From Balneolaceae bacterium (GTDB taxonomy: Bacteria > Bacteroidota > Rhodothermia > Balneolales > Balneolaceae): 64,000 bases of DNA. Below the pieces are notes generated by a model that saw only the letters and a program-made list of their open reading frames with translations, searched no databases and had not been told where the DNA came from. The stretch is taken from positions 248,001-312,000 of the forward strand of contig JAGYJQ010000001.1 of NCBI GenBank assembly GCA_018401935.1, in the 5' to 3' direction. Below are positions 45,518 to 55,372 of the stretch, one piece after another (positions within the stretch are counted from its first letter, which is position 1; each line of letters opens with the position of its first letter). The translations under genes and the position numbers were made by a program.

Positions 45518-46064
45518 ATCGAGCATTAGTCGGAATTTATCACTAATTCTTGCCCTAGTTAGCTTTCCAATTCCACTTTTGGCGCAAAGCTACTATGCGG
45601 AAAACGGAACGGCTAATTTCACCTCTAGTGTTCCCTTATATGAATTTACCGGTACTAGTAAGCAGTTAACTGGGCTTATCAATTTCAACGATCTTTCGGT
45701 TGACTTTTATTTGGATTTGGAGACCCTAGATAGTGGTATAAAAAAACGGGATAAAGATATGAGGCTAACACTAGAAACAAAGAAATTTCCCTTTGCTGAA
45801 TTTTATGGAAGCCTGTTGGATAGTGTAGACCTAACCAATTTGAATCCTCAAAAAATTCGAACCAGAGGTAATTTTAGCATTCACGGAGTAACCCGAGAGA
45901 TTGTTGTTGAGGGTGAAATTACCGTTGAACAAACGGCCCTACATCTAACTGCAAATTGGGAGATTCGTTTGGATGATTTTAATATAGTACCTCCCTCCTT
46001 GCTCATAGTTAAAGTAGACCAAATCCAAAAAGTATCTATAGATATACGCCTAGACAAACAATAA
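45495..46064 (+). CDS. YceI family periplasmic protein
   Basis: A 189-residue exported protein with a signal peptide (about 1-31, ending LLAQ). The YceI lipocalin-like domain, with YEFTGTSKQLTG, KKRDKDMR and GNFSIHGVTREIVVEG, binds amphiphilic or isoprenoid lipids in known members. It starts inside the cytochrome gene and is followed by the DUF5777 gene after nine bases; cytochrome, YceI and DUF5777 as a unit suggests shared envelope function. Confidence 0.88.
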   Translation: MKVQKTIKSSISRNLSLILALVSFPIPLLAQSYYAENGTANFTSSVPLYEFTGTSKQLTGLINFNDLSVDFYLDLETLDSGIKKRDKDMRLTLETKKFPFAEFYGSLLDSVDLTNLNPQKIRTRGNFSIHGVTREIVVEGEITVEQTALHLTANWEIRLDDFNIVPPSLLIVKVDQIQKVSIDIRLDKQ

Positions 46065-46073
46065 ACAAATGCT

Positions 46074-46946
46074 ATGTCCTACTCAATTGTTATGAAATCA
46101 CTATTGTGCACCGCCATTTTTCTGCTGGTAGTAGAATCGGCACAAGCGCAAATGGAACGCAAACGGTCGATAGAGAATCTGCCCGATCCTGAACTATTCT
46201 TAAGTACGTCATTAGTGACGGCCCAAACCGTTAGCATAGTCCCAAAGGGGGAAATACAAAGTGCCATATCGCACTCTTTTGGGAGTATTCGAAGTGGTTG
46301 GGGAGACTTATTTGGATTGGATAATAATGCAGCTGTACACCTTGGATTAGATTTCGGTATTGCGCAGAATGTTAGTCTAGGGATTGGCCGAACAAGTGTA
46401 GACGATGTATTTGATCTACGATTCAAATGGATGCCTTATCGCCAAAATAGTTCAAATAGCCGACCATTGAGTGTGGGTCTATACGTGAATACTGCTCTAG
46501 AAACCTTGGAAGAACGCCGGTTTGATTACAGCTTCACTGAACGGCTTAGCTATCACAGTAGTCTATTGGTTGCACGTCAATTTGGTCGAAAAATTACCCT
46601 TCAATTGAGTCCTTCCATATCACATTTTAACACACTTATATCTCAGGACGATAGCCCCCTTCAACACACCGTATTTAGCACCCTGTTTTTAGGTAGGTTA
46701 CAACTAAACGAACGAAATTCTCTTTCATTTGAAACCGTGCCTATACTCTTAGATCCTGAAGCCATACATCATTGGGCCTTCAGTTACGAAATTGAGACAG
46801 GTGGACATGTGTTTCAATTATTTTTGCAATCAGGATATCTTTTTACGGAACAATACATCATCAAACAGACCACAGACTCTTTCTGGGATGGTGACATACG
46901 TTTAGGTTTTGCCATTCATCGGGTGTTTGAAATGAAGAAAAAATGA
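46074..46946 (+). CDS. DUF5777 family outer-membrane beta-barrel protein
   Basis: A 290-residue exported protein with a signal peptide ending near AQAQ, followed by strands with alternating polar and hydrophobic residues. LFGLDNNAAVHLGLDFGIAQ and VSLGIGRTSVDD match DUF5777 as I remember it. The likely location is the outer membrane. The start could also be ATG 46092, six residues later. It lies nine bases after the YceI gene. Function unknown; the context suggests a partner of the cytochrome/YceI proteins. Confidence 0.78.
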   Translation: MSYSIVMKSLLCTAIFLLVVESAQAQMERKRSIENLPDPELFLSTSLVTAQTVSIVPKGEIQSAISHSFGSIRSGWGDLFGLDNNAAVHLGLDFGIAQNVSLGIGRTSVDDVFDLRFKWMPYRQNSSNSRPLSVGLYVNTALETLEERRFDYSFTERLSYHSSLLVARQFGRKITLQLSPSISHFNTLISQDDSPLQHTVFSTLFLGRLQLNERNSLSFETVPILLDPEAIHHWAFSYEIETGGHVFQLFLQSGYLFTEQYIIKQTTDSFWDGDIRLGFAIHRVFEMKKK

Positions 46947-46974
46947 TGTTTTCAGGATTAATAGTGGTTAATTT

Positions 46975-47640
46975 ATGGATGATTCGATGTCTATAATAAG
47001 GAGTGTTAGGGTTCTACTGATTCGAATTATCTACCTTGTATTCCTAGGGCTTTTATCCATCAAAGCGGTGGCACAGGAAACTATAACCAGCTCGAACATA
47101 GCTGAAAGGATAAGCCCAAAGCATCATATTTTTTTTGTAGAATATTCCCATTCACCTACCTCGTACATCTTTTTAGGTAAAACACCCTTTTCTTCTTCAG
47201 AGAGGACCAATGTTGGTTATATATCGCCCTTTACTGTTCGTATTTCTGGTGCTTACTTATACTACAGTGCACGTCTTCACCCCATCATTGAGTACACTTA
47301 TTCCAAGCGCGATGCCGGTGGAAGCTTGGATACTATCCGAGGCTGGTCTTTAGATCCACTCGGGTTAAGTTCATTCGTTCAACTTAACAAAACAACTCAC
47401 CTACGAAATACGGTGTACGGTGGATTTACTATTATGCCTTATACCTTTCCAACGGACAAAGGTCGCCGATTAAATTTCAATTTTGAGTTGCAATCCACTA
47501 TTGAACATGCGTTAGCAAAACAATATGTACTTTCGTTTGGTGGGGCATTCCATCATATTTCAAACGCACAAACGGGTGAACAAAACCCTGGCATAGACTC
47601 TATATACTTGTTGTTAAGATTATCTTATCTTATCAATTAA
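46975..47640 (+). CDS. PagL-like acyloxyacyl hydrolase (lipid A 3-O-deacylase family)
   Basis: A 221-residue outer-membrane protein. The signal peptide ends near AVAQ (about residue 34; the start could be ATG 46987). The rest is an eight-strand-type barrel ending in the PagL signature: His194-Ile-Ser196-Asn197 supply the catalytic His and Ser, and NPGIDS places Asp208 where the Pseudomonas enzyme has Glu140. PagL removes the 3-O acyl chain of lipid A. It lies 28 bases after the DUF5777 gene and may be the last gene of that unit. Activity on this host's lipid A is inferred. Confidence 0.8.
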   Translation: MDDSMSIIRSVRVLLIRIIYLVFLGLLSIKAVAQETITSSNIAERISPKHHIFFVEYSHSPTSYIFLGKTPFSSSERTNVGYISPFTVRISGAYLYYSARLHPIIEYTYSKRDAGGSLDTIRGWSLDPLGLSSFVQLNKTTHLRNTVYGGFTIMPYTFPTDKGRRLNFNFELQSTIEHALAKQYVLSFGGAFHHISNAQTGEQNPGIDSIYLLLRLSYLIN

Positions 47641-47673
47641 TCTTTAAATCACGATACTAGATCCATTTATATC

Positions 47674-48177
47674 ATGTCCATCCTAGCAAATCTTCATACG
47701 ACCAAAGGCATTATTCATCTCGAATTATTTGCCGATCAAACACCAAAAACCGTGGCCAATTTCGTTAATCTAAGCCTACGTGGTTTTTATGACGGCTTAC
47801 ATTTCCATAGAGTAATACCTGATTTTATGATTCAAGGTGGCTGTCCTCTGGGATCTGGTGTTGGTGGACCTGGTTATCGCTTCGAAGACGAATTTGTACC
47901 TACATTACGTCATAGTGAGCCTGGTAAATTATCCATGGCAAATGCCGGTCCGGGTACGAACGGAAGTCAATTTTTTATCACACATGTTGCAACACCCTGG
48001 CTAGATGACCGACATACTATCTTTGGTCAGGTTATTAGTCCAGAAGACCAAGAAGTTGTGGACGGCATACAACAGGGTGATGCTATCGAGAAAGTCGAAA
48101 TAATTGGATCAACCAAAGAGCTTCTTTCACAAGTAAAAGAAGTGACCATGTGGAATGAGTTACTGGATGAAGATTGA
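47674..48177 (+). CDS. Cyclophilin-type peptidyl-prolyl isomerase
   Basis: A 167-residue single-domain cyclophilin, without a signal peptide, so cytosolic. The active site shows [25 protein letters not shown] and NGSQFFI; the canonical catalytic Arg is in FHRV. It catalyses cis-trans isomerisation of prolyl bonds. It overlaps the ion channel gene by 23 bases (or 11 if the channel begins at ATG 48167). Confidence 0.94.
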   Translation: MSILANLHTTKGIIHLELFADQTPKTVANFVNLSLRGFYDGLHFHRVIPDFMIQGGCPLGSGVGGPGYRFEDEFVPTLRHSEPGKLSMANAGPGTNGSQFFITHVATPWLDDRHTIFGQVISPEDQEVVDGIQQGDAIEKVEIIGSTKELLSQVKEVTMWNELLDED

Positions 48178-48988
48178 TCTAGCTAACATTCCTGAAAAGC
48201 AGGGCCTTAGAAGGCGATTACATATTATTATATTCGGTTCGGATACCTTTGCAGGTAAACTATTCGATATTGTTTTAATTGCAGCTATAGCACTCAGTGT
48301 GGCTGTGGTTATGTTGGATAGTATTGGGAGTATCAGAGCTAGATTCGGTGATTTATTATGGAACTTAGAGTGGGCCTTCACTCTACTCTTTAGTGTGGAA
48401 TATCTTCTTCGAATTGCTACGGTAAAAAAAGTTAAGCAATATGTGTTTAGCTTTTACGGGATTATTGATTTGCTTGCTATTCTACCTACCTATTTAAGCA
48501 TTCTTATACCAGGTACGCATTATTTAATAGCCATACGTGTTCTTCGAATACTGCGAGTATTCCGAATTTTAAAGCTAGCTCATTATTTATCGGAGGCTAA
48601 TTTTATTACCAAGGCCTTATGGCAAAGTAGAAGGAAAATTCTCGTTTTTCTGTTTGCTGTTGTGATAGTATGTGTTATTGCAGGATCCATTATGTATGTG
48701 GTTGAGGGGCCAGAAAATGGCTTTAGTAACATTCCAATTTCCATATACTGGGCTATTGTTACCCTTTCAACAGTAGGTTTTGGAGACATAACCCCTACTA
48801 CACCGCTCGGTCAATTTATTTCTGCCATAATTATGATACTGGGCTACGGTATTATAGCGGTACCCACTGGGATTGTAACCTACGAGATGACCAAAAGCAC
48901 TCGTAAGCTACACAGTTGTGTAGAATGTGGTAAGAGAGGCCATGAGAAGGATGCGTTGTTCTGCAAACACTGTGGTAAAGTACTGTGA
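48155..48988 (+). CDS. Voltage-gated ion channel family protein with C-terminal zinc ribbon
   Basis: A 277-residue six-helix cation channel. The S4-like helix has regularly spaced arginines ([13 protein letters not shown], about 127-139), the pore has the potassium selectivity sequence TVGFGD near 205-210, and S6 ends in GIVTYEM. After S6 a compact tail carries two CxxC pairs (CVECG and CKHCG), a zinc-ribbon-like module. A potassium channel is the best call. The start may be ATG 48167. The cyclophilin gene overlaps its 5' end. Confidence 0.85.
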   Translation: MSYWMKIDLANIPEKQGLRRRLHIIIFGSDTFAGKLFDIVLIAAIALSVAVVMLDSIGSIRARFGDLLWNLEWAFTLLFSVEYLLRIATVKKVKQYVFSFYGIIDLLAILPTYLSILIPGTHYLIAIRVLRILRVFRILKLAHYLSEANFITKALWQSRRKILVFLFAVVIVCVIAGSIMYVVEGPENGFSNIPISIYWAIVTLSTVGFGDITPTTPLGQFISAIIMILGYGIIAVPTGIVTYEMTKSTRKLHSCVECGKRGHEKDALFCKHCGKVL

Positions 48989-49066
48989 ATTCCATAACAC
49001 GTTAAAATAGAACTTTTGAAGAATCCTATCGTATAAATTGTACTAACCTAAAGTCAATTCGATCCA

Positions 49067-50524
49067 ATGAACAAGATATCTTTATGTACTGTTACCCTTG
49101 TCTTAAGTGCTTTTCTAAGCCCATTTATAACTTCATTATCCGCCCAAAATTATACTTATTATACGAGTGACCTTGTTGATAGTGAAAACCAGTCCAGGGA
49201 TTCTACACTATCTTATACAAAATGGCGAGTTACATTTCTTAATAGTTTAGGCACCAATGGAAATAACTCCCAAAAGTTTACTGCGCAATATTCGATAAAT
49301 CTTATTGGTGGAATTCATGGTGGATTAGATGGACGAGAGTTTGGATTATTATATAATCTGGAAACCATGTATGTGCGAGGCTTTCAATTAGCTGGTCTAG
49401 CTAACATTTCACTAGGAGAAATGTCAGGTTTGAACATTGCGGGTCTCACCAACTACACGGAAGGCCCTATGAAAGGCCTCCAACTTAGTGGACTTGTAAA
49501 CTTCTCAGAAACTAGTGTAGAAGGGCTGCAACTCTCTGCAGGATTCAATATGAGTGCCGGTGTTCTAAGTGGGATGCACATAGCTGGTATTGCTAACGTA
49601 AGTCAGGATGATTTAGCTGGTCTTAACCTAGCAGGAGGATTTAATTTAACCAATGAAGATATCGAAGGGCTAAACCTAGCGGGTATTGCGAATATAAGTA
49701 ATGATGACATAGAAGGGTTAACTATTGCAGGTATTGCGAACATCGCTGCAGAAGATCAAGCTGGGCTAATAATGTCTAGTATTGCGAATGTTAGTGGTGA
49801 TTATATGGAAGGACTCGTACTAACAGGTGGAGTAAACGCAGCTAAAGAAATAGAAGGTCTAAGTTTATCTGGAGTAGCAACCTTGTCAAGCGATTTCACA
49901 GGTTTATCTATAAGTCCACTCAATATCCAAAAGACTATAACTGGCCTTCATGTAGGTTTTGTAAATGTTGCTGAAGAGATTGACGGAGCTTCAATTGGCC
50001 TGGTTAGTTGGTATGGTAATGGAAGAAAAAATGTAGACATTCGCTACTCCGATGGTGGGTTCTTAGACATGGGATTTACAACTGGGACTCATCGACTGTA
50101 TAATCAAATTAGCGCAGGCTTTGTTCCTCAGGAAAGTGATGTATTTAAATTAGGGGGCTCTATTGGTCTTGTTTTCGATATGAGAGATCGTTTCCCTGGT
50201 ATTACTAAGGATAATTGGACGGTTACCCATGAGGTGTCTCTATACCAATACATGGAGAATAAATGGAATAGACAAAATACCAAACAATTCACCTACCGCT
50301 ATTTAATCTCCTCTATGCTGAATAACCAATTTTCAATCTATGCCGGTCCCAGCCTTAATGTACTTAAGGAAGGTTCAGTAGATGACCTAGCCTGGTATTC
50401 CATGTGGAGTCCATCCATAAAAAGCGCTAACTATCACGTATGGGTTGGATTTAACATCGGTATGCGATTATTTAAGCAAAAAGCAGTTGAACGAGTGAGC
50501 TTTCCCTTAGAGCGTAATTTCTAA
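49067..50524 (+). CDS. Exported surface protein with GLxLAG-type repeats (LA_2272-like)
   Basis: A 485-residue exported protein with a signal peptide ending near LSAQ (about residue 26). Residues about 106-310 contain roughly ten repeats of about 19-20 residues, built around GLNLAGIANIS and similar units, which suggest a beta-solenoid, and the rest (about 310-485) looks like a beta-barrel or strand-rich module. The repeat recalls the LA_2272 surface-repeat family. Location is probably the outer membrane or surface. Function unknown; no partner is adjacent. Confidence 0.75.
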   Translation: MNKISLCTVTLVLSAFLSPFITSLSAQNYTYYTSDLVDSENQSRDSTLSYTKWRVTFLNSLGTNGNNSQKFTAQYSINLIGGIHGGLDGREFGLLYNLETMYVRGFQLAGLANISLGEMSGLNIAGLTNYTEGPMKGLQLSGLVNFSETSVEGLQLSAGFNMSAGVLSGMHIAGIANVSQDDLAGLNLAGGFNLTNEDIEGLNLAGIANISNDDIEGLTIAGIANIAAEDQAGLIMSSIANVSGDYMEGLVLTGGVNAAKEIEGLSLSGVATLSSDFTGLSISPLNIQKTITGLHVGFVNVAEEIDGASIGLVSWYGNGRKNVDIRYSDGGFLDMGFTTGTHRLYNQISAGFVPQESDVFKLGGSIGLVFDMRDRFPGITKDNWTVTHEVSLYQYMENKWNRQNTKQFTYRYLISSMLNNQFSIYAGPSLNVLKEGSVDDLAWYSMWSPSIKSANYHVWVGFNIGMRLFKQKAVERVSFPLERNF

Positions 50525-50574
50525 GTCTTACGCATAGCCTTGTTAAAGAATCTTGCTACGAAAATCTTTCGAAT

Positions 50575-52074
50575 CTAAGCTTTATGGGGCCAAATTTTAT
50601 TTTGCGCCAATCGAACCAGTAGCAAGGCTATGCCCCACTGTACTAGGATTGTGGCTATGGAATATGGGCTTAGTGGGTTAAACCAATCATCCGGAGCGTA
50701 TTCAGCGACACTTAAATACATCCACCATCCAAGTAAGGTGATTACTTCAATTGGCACTACATAGGTAATGACAATGTCCCACCATTTACCTAATGTTTTT
50801 GTTTCCCCTGGTTCATGTACCAATTCTTCTCGGAAGCGTGTTGCGCCATATTGAATAACGGCATAAGAAATAAACGCCCCAGAAACCATCAGACCTACTC
50901 CCCAAACAAAATCTTGATTGCCAAAAAATGTTAGATTCAGCGCGGATGGTAGTCCAAACACAAACCCAGCCGTACCCGTTAAGATGGTTGCTTTTTTGCG
51001 CGTAAAACCTGCGTCTACAGCCACTTTAACAACTAATTCTATCATGGATAAAAGAGAGCTAAACGCCGCGAAACTTAGGCCTAGAAAGAATAAGATGGAA
51101 TAAATGCCACCACCTGACATAGTCGCGAATAATTGTGGCATCCAGATAAAGGTAAGGCCTGTTCCTGCTGGTCCTGAATTTTGCATAACTTCCAAAACTT
51201 CCGCATTTGACATGCTATTACCTAATGTGCCAAAAACAGTGGAAAAAATGATAATAGCAGCAACTAATGAGATAAGATTATTCCCAATACCCGTTTGGAA
51301 GGCGCTAATGGTAATCCGATCATGCGTTCTCATGTAGGCGGCATAGGTCAGAATTAAGCCCCAAGCAGCACCAGTATCCCACGCGTTTTGAGTAAGTGCC
51401 TCAAGCCAAATTCTTGGCTCTGTCAAAGTATTCCAATCGGGCGTGAATAAATACCGAATACCCTCCCAGGAGCCAGGTAAACTTACCGCCTTCACCAACG
51501 AAACCATTAAAATGGCAAAAAGTAGTGGAATTAAAATTTTATTCACCTTCTCAATTGATGATATACCTTTAATAACTACCCAAGAACCTAGTAGCATGAC
51601 TATTCCGTGAGTAAATATGGGTATACCCTGTGCATGAAAAGAATTCCAAACTCCCATCGCCTGCTCATAACTGCTAGGTAATCCGAATTGGAGTGACTGC
51701 AGTAGATAGTACAGGCACCAGCCAGCTACAACACTGTAGTAAAACATAATGGCGGTGGCAACAAGTCCTATGAAGGCACCCATCCAAGCCTTATTTTTAC
51801 CTGCTATTGCTACATAGGATCCAACAATACCTCTTCGCCCTTTTTTGCCTATGCCATATTCTGCAATAATGAGAGGTATAGACCAAAGAAACAAAAAACT
51901 TATCCACGCAACCAGAAAGGCACCCGCCCCTGCTTCTCCCCCGTTTTGTGCGGCTATTCTAGGAAATCGCCAAATATTCCCCGTCCCAATGGCAATTCCT
52001 AATACGCTTAGAATTAAACCCCATTTTGTTGAAAACCGCTGTTTTTCTTCAAATTTTTCTTCGATAGTTTCCAT
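50575..52074 (-). CDS. Sodium-dependent SNF-family symporter
   Basis: A 499-residue inner-membrane transporter, longer than the other SNF protein in this window, with about 12 helices. The first helix has LGIAIGTGNIWRFPRIAAQNGG with the WRFP segment, and helix 6 has WDTGAAWGLILTYAAY. Bacterial members co-transport sodium with amino acids. It is a single gene convergent with the repeat protein gene. Substrate unknown; the WRFP variant differs from WGFP in the 35.5-kb copy. Confidence 0.9.
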   Translation of the reverse strand: METIEEKFEEKQRFSTKWGLILSVLGIAIGTGNIWRFPRIAAQNGGEAGAGAFLVAWISFLFLWSIPLIIAEYGIGKKGRRGIVGSYVAIAGKNKAWMGAFIGLVATAIMFYYSVVAGWCLYYLLQSLQFGLPSSYEQAMGVWNSFHAQGIPIFTHGIVMLLGSWVVIKGISSIEKVNKILIPLLFAILMVSLVKAVSLPGSWEGIRYLFTPDWNTLTEPRIWLEALTQNAWDTGAAWGLILTYAAYMRTHDRITISAFQTGIGNNLISLVAAIIIFSTVFGTLGNSMSNAEVLEVMQNSGPAGTGLTFIWMPQLFATMSGGGIYSILFFLGLSFAAFSSLLSMIELVVKVAVDAGFTRKKATILTGTAGFVFGLPSALNLTFFGNQDFVWGVGLMVSGAFISYAVIQYGATRFREELVHEPGETKTLGKWWDIVITYVVPIEVITLLGWWMYLSVAEYAPDDWFNPLSPYSIATILVQWGIALLLVRLAQNKIWPHKA

Positions 52075-52259
52075 CTATTTTTCGGTCTTTAGTAAATAAT
52101 TTTTGTTAGCTTATAGTATCTTAAAATATGTCAATTAGCCTTGTAATGTTTTGATTCAAACAACGCTATCCCTATCATTGAGGGTACATATACAAGGCTG
52201 CGACAATCTATTTTTATGTTGCACCAATTTCAATCACCATTGCTGTAAGATTATACTAA

Positions 52260-55244
52260 ATGTTTGACTCACATCAGAAAACTAATAAGTGGCTTGCCTT
52301 AGCTACCTTCTTCATCTCCCTTGTGATATATACCTTAACCATGGCTCCTACTGCTAGTTTTTGGGACGCAGGGGAATTCATAGCAGTTGCGCACGGGCTC
52401 CAGGTTAATCACCCTCCAGGAGCTCCCTTTTACTCTATTTTGGGGCGACTTTTCTCCATGTTTATGCCTACAGAATATGTGGCCATAAGTATAAACTTTA
52501 TGAGTGTACTTTCCTCAGCGCTCACGGTTATGCTACTTTACCTAATAGTTATTAGGCTTATCCGTGAGTTTAAACCAAATGTCAATGAATGGACATCAGG
52601 TGATAAAATCGCCCATTATGGCGGGGCGTTAATTGGCAGTTTAACCTTTGCAGTCACCGATACATTCTGGTTTAATGCGGTCGAGGCCGAAGTATATGCA
52701 ATGTCTATGTTCTTTACCGCTATTGTAGTGTGGTTAGCGCTTAAATGGTCCGAGCATCATGAAAAGCCGTACAGTGAACGTTGGTTGGTGCTTATTGCCT
52801 ACATGTTTGGTTTGGCCATTGGAGTTCACTTATTGAACCTATTAGCCATTTTCTTTGTAGCACTCATCGTCTATTTTAAGGTTAAGGATACGATTGAAAT
52901 AAAAAGCTTTGTTGTAATGGGGCTAACAGCTGTATTTTCATTCTTCTTAATTTATCCCATAACCATTCAAAAACTTCCAGATTGGGCTTCTAAAATTAAT
53001 GATGCCTCCTACGGGTTAATTGGGCCTTTTACCTTTATATTTTTGTTGATTGGTCTGTTGGTATATGGGATATACTATACTCAGAAACATAAGCATCGAC
53101 TTGCCAACATAGCTCTAATTAGTTATGTAATGATTATAATAGGGTATTCATCGTACTCTGTTATTATGATCCGATCTATTGCTGATCCCCCTGTAGATGA
53201 GAATGATCCAGAAACTGTAGAGGACTTTGTTAGTTACTTAAAACGTGAGCAATATGGCGATACCCCAATACTAAAGGGGAATTCTTATGACGCTGCCACC
53301 GGTCAGATCAATACGCAAAAAGAGGTTTGGCTACCTCGTAGACATTCACAAGCACCTAATCATCTGTCCTATTATGCTAGATATGACAGTGATTTGGAAT
53401 ACTTTTGGGACTATCAAGTTCGTCATATGTACTTGCGCTATTTCAACTGGAATTTCGTAGGGAGAGTTGCAGATATTCAAGATACGGGTTGGCAGTCAGG
53501 GTTTGAAGAAGAGAAATACCCGGAAAACCGAGCCAGTAATGCCTATTATTTCATCCCGCTTTTACTCGGACTTATAGGGGTGTTATATCATTTCAAAGCA
53601 GATCGAAATCGAGCATTAGCTGTACTGGTTCTTTTCATTGTAACAGGTCTAGCAATTATTGTATTTTTGAACCAACCACCCTATCAACCAAGGGAGAGAG
53701 ATTATGCATATGTAGGCTCCTTTTTTGCATTTGCTATTTGGATAGGATTGGGAAGTGCTGGCTTACTCGAATTCATACAAAACAAGTTAAAAAACACCTC
53801 TGTAAGTTTAACCGCCTTGGTTATACTTCTTCTTGCATCCCCCGTTTGGATGGCTTCGCAGAATTGGGATGATCATGATCGTAGTAATCGGTATGTTGCT
53901 CCAGATTATGCTAAAAACTTGTTGAATTCATTGGCTCCAAACGCGATAGTGTTTACCAACGGGGACAATGATACTTTCCCACTTTGGTATGCGCAAGAAG
54001 TAGAGGGAGTTCGAACCGATGTAAGAATTGTGTGCCTAAGTTTATTGAACACGGATTGGTATATAAAACAACTTAAAAATCAGTGGTCGCACGAATCAGC
54101 TCCATTACCCTTTAGTTATACAGACCAGCAGGTTGATCAAATCACTTCACGTATTGACCGATGGGAGCCAAAAACAATCACCATCCCAGTAAATAAAGAA
54201 GCTTTAAGGGTAGCGTTCTCAGAAGATCAAAAATACAAAGAAGCCATTGGAGTACGGCCAGATACTAGTTTGCAGATACTAAAGACTGGCGTCGACTTTG
54301 AGATACCTGTCGAAGAGTTAGACGAGGAATTAAGTTGGCGCGTGGAAGGTCGCTTATATGGGCGCGACCAGCAAGGAAATGGTATTTACTACATGCAAGT
54401 TCAAGATTTAATGATTATTGACTTGTTGCAATCCAACAATTGGTTACGTCCCATTTATTTTGCAAATACGGTCTCCTCTTCCAGTATGTTAGATCTTCAA
54501 CCCTACTTCCGAACAGAAGGAAAAGCCTACCGTGTCATACCCAAGCGGTTTAATGCAAGAACCATGGGATACATTGATCCTGCGATTCATGCCAAGCGCT
54601 TACGCAATTTTTCGTTTACTGAATGGAATAATCCAGATGCCTATTTTGATGAGAATATTCGTCGAATGCTAAGTAATTATCGGTATACGTTTTTACAGTT
54701 ATCTGAACGTTATCAAGAGCTAAATGAACCAGATTCTGCTAGGTATTGGTTAGATTTTTCAGAGCAAAACATACCATTCAGACCAGATGAAGAAAGCTAT
54801 AATATTCAGTCATTATTCGCTATTAATTATCTCAAGTTAAATGCTCAGGAGCAGGCAGCAGCCATAGCAAAAAGGATTAGACCTATTATTAACAGAGAGT
54901 TCATCAACGATTTTGAAGTCTTTCAACGGTACCAACAAGAATTTGACGAATTGAATAATGAATTCGAAGCCTCTAGAAGATCCGGTGATGTCAAAAAACA
55001 ACGTGATTTAAGGGCTAGTGTTCAGGCTGCTTATAACGAAACACAACGACTAGGCGAGCAAATTATACAGATACGACAGTACCTAGTAATTGCCCAGTAT
55101 TTACTCTACGAATCGGGTAATGAAAATGAAGCATCTGAGTTATCACAAGAGGTAAATTCCCTTCTACTAGGAACCCCATTCCCTACCCTACCACTAAGCA
55201 AGGAAGAAAATGATCAAGAAGTACGTAGGTATGGGATATTGTAA
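52260..55244 (+). CDS. DUF2723 membrane glycosyltransferase (TMEM260-like)
   Basis: A 994-residue integral membrane protein. The first half has about 11-12 hydrophobic helices and the DUF2723 hallmark APTASFWDAGEFIA with VNHPPGAPFY (about residues 29-61), including the Asp-Glu-type catalytic loop expected of GT-C enzymes. The C-terminal part (about 560-994) is soluble and helix-rich. The human relative TMEM260 is a protein O-mannosyltransferase, so this is probably a GT-C mannosyltransferase acting on exported proteins, though the donor and acceptor cannot be read from the sequence. It is a single gene between SNF (divergent) and an unknown gene. Confidence 0.85.
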   Translation: MFDSHQKTNKWLALATFFISLVIYTLTMAPTASFWDAGEFIAVAHGLQVNHPPGAPFYSILGRLFSMFMPTEYVAISINFMSVLSSALTVMLLYLIVIRLIREFKPNVNEWTSGDKIAHYGGALIGSLTFAVTDTFWFNAVEAEVYAMSMFFTAIVVWLALKWSEHHEKPYSERWLVLIAYMFGLAIGVHLLNLLAIFFVALIVYFKVKDTIEIKSFVVMGLTAVFSFFLIYPITIQKLPDWASKINDASYGLIGPFTFIFLLIGLLVYGIYYTQKHKHRLANIALISYVMIIIGYSSYSVIMIRSIADPPVDENDPETVEDFVSYLKREQYGDTPILKGNSYDAATGQINTQKEVWLPRRHSQAPNHLSYYARYDSDLEYFWDYQVRHMYLRYFNWNFVGRVADIQDTGWQSGFEEEKYPENRASNAYYFIPLLLGLIGVLYHFKADRNRALAVLVLFIVTGLAIIVFLNQPPYQPRERDYAYVGSFFAFAIWIGLGSAGLLEFIQNKLKNTSVSLTALVILLLASPVWMASQNWDDHDRSNRYVAPDYAKNLLNSLAPNAIVFTNGDNDTFPLWYAQEVEGVRTDVRIVCLSLLNTDWYIKQLKNQWSHESAPLPFSYTDQQVDQITSRIDRWEPKTITIPVNKEALRVAFSEDQKYKEAIGVRPDTSLQILKTGVDFEIPVEELDEELSWRVEGRLYGRDQQGNGIYYMQVQDLMIIDLLQSNNWLRPIYFANTVSSSSMLDLQPYFRTEGKAYRVIPKRFNARTMGYIDPAIHAKRLRNFSFTEWNNPDAYFDENIRRMLSNYRYTFLQLSERYQELNEPDSARYWLDFSEQNIPFRPDEESYNIQSLFAINYLKLNAQEQAAAIAKRIRPIINREFINDFEVFQRYQQEFDELNNEFEASRRSGDVKKQRDLRASVQAAYNETQRLGEQIIQIRQYLVIAQYLLYESGNENEASELSQEVNSLLLGTPFPTLPLSKEENDQEVRRYGIL

Positions 55245-55372
55245 ACTAGCTCATGCTAAGTAATTAAAATAGAGGAGCTACAAAGGAAGATAGATTAGAC
55301 TCGAGAGTATCATTTTTTCGTAATTTAATTTATACTACCCCAACTTAAGTGGTGAACCATCACGCATCGTAT

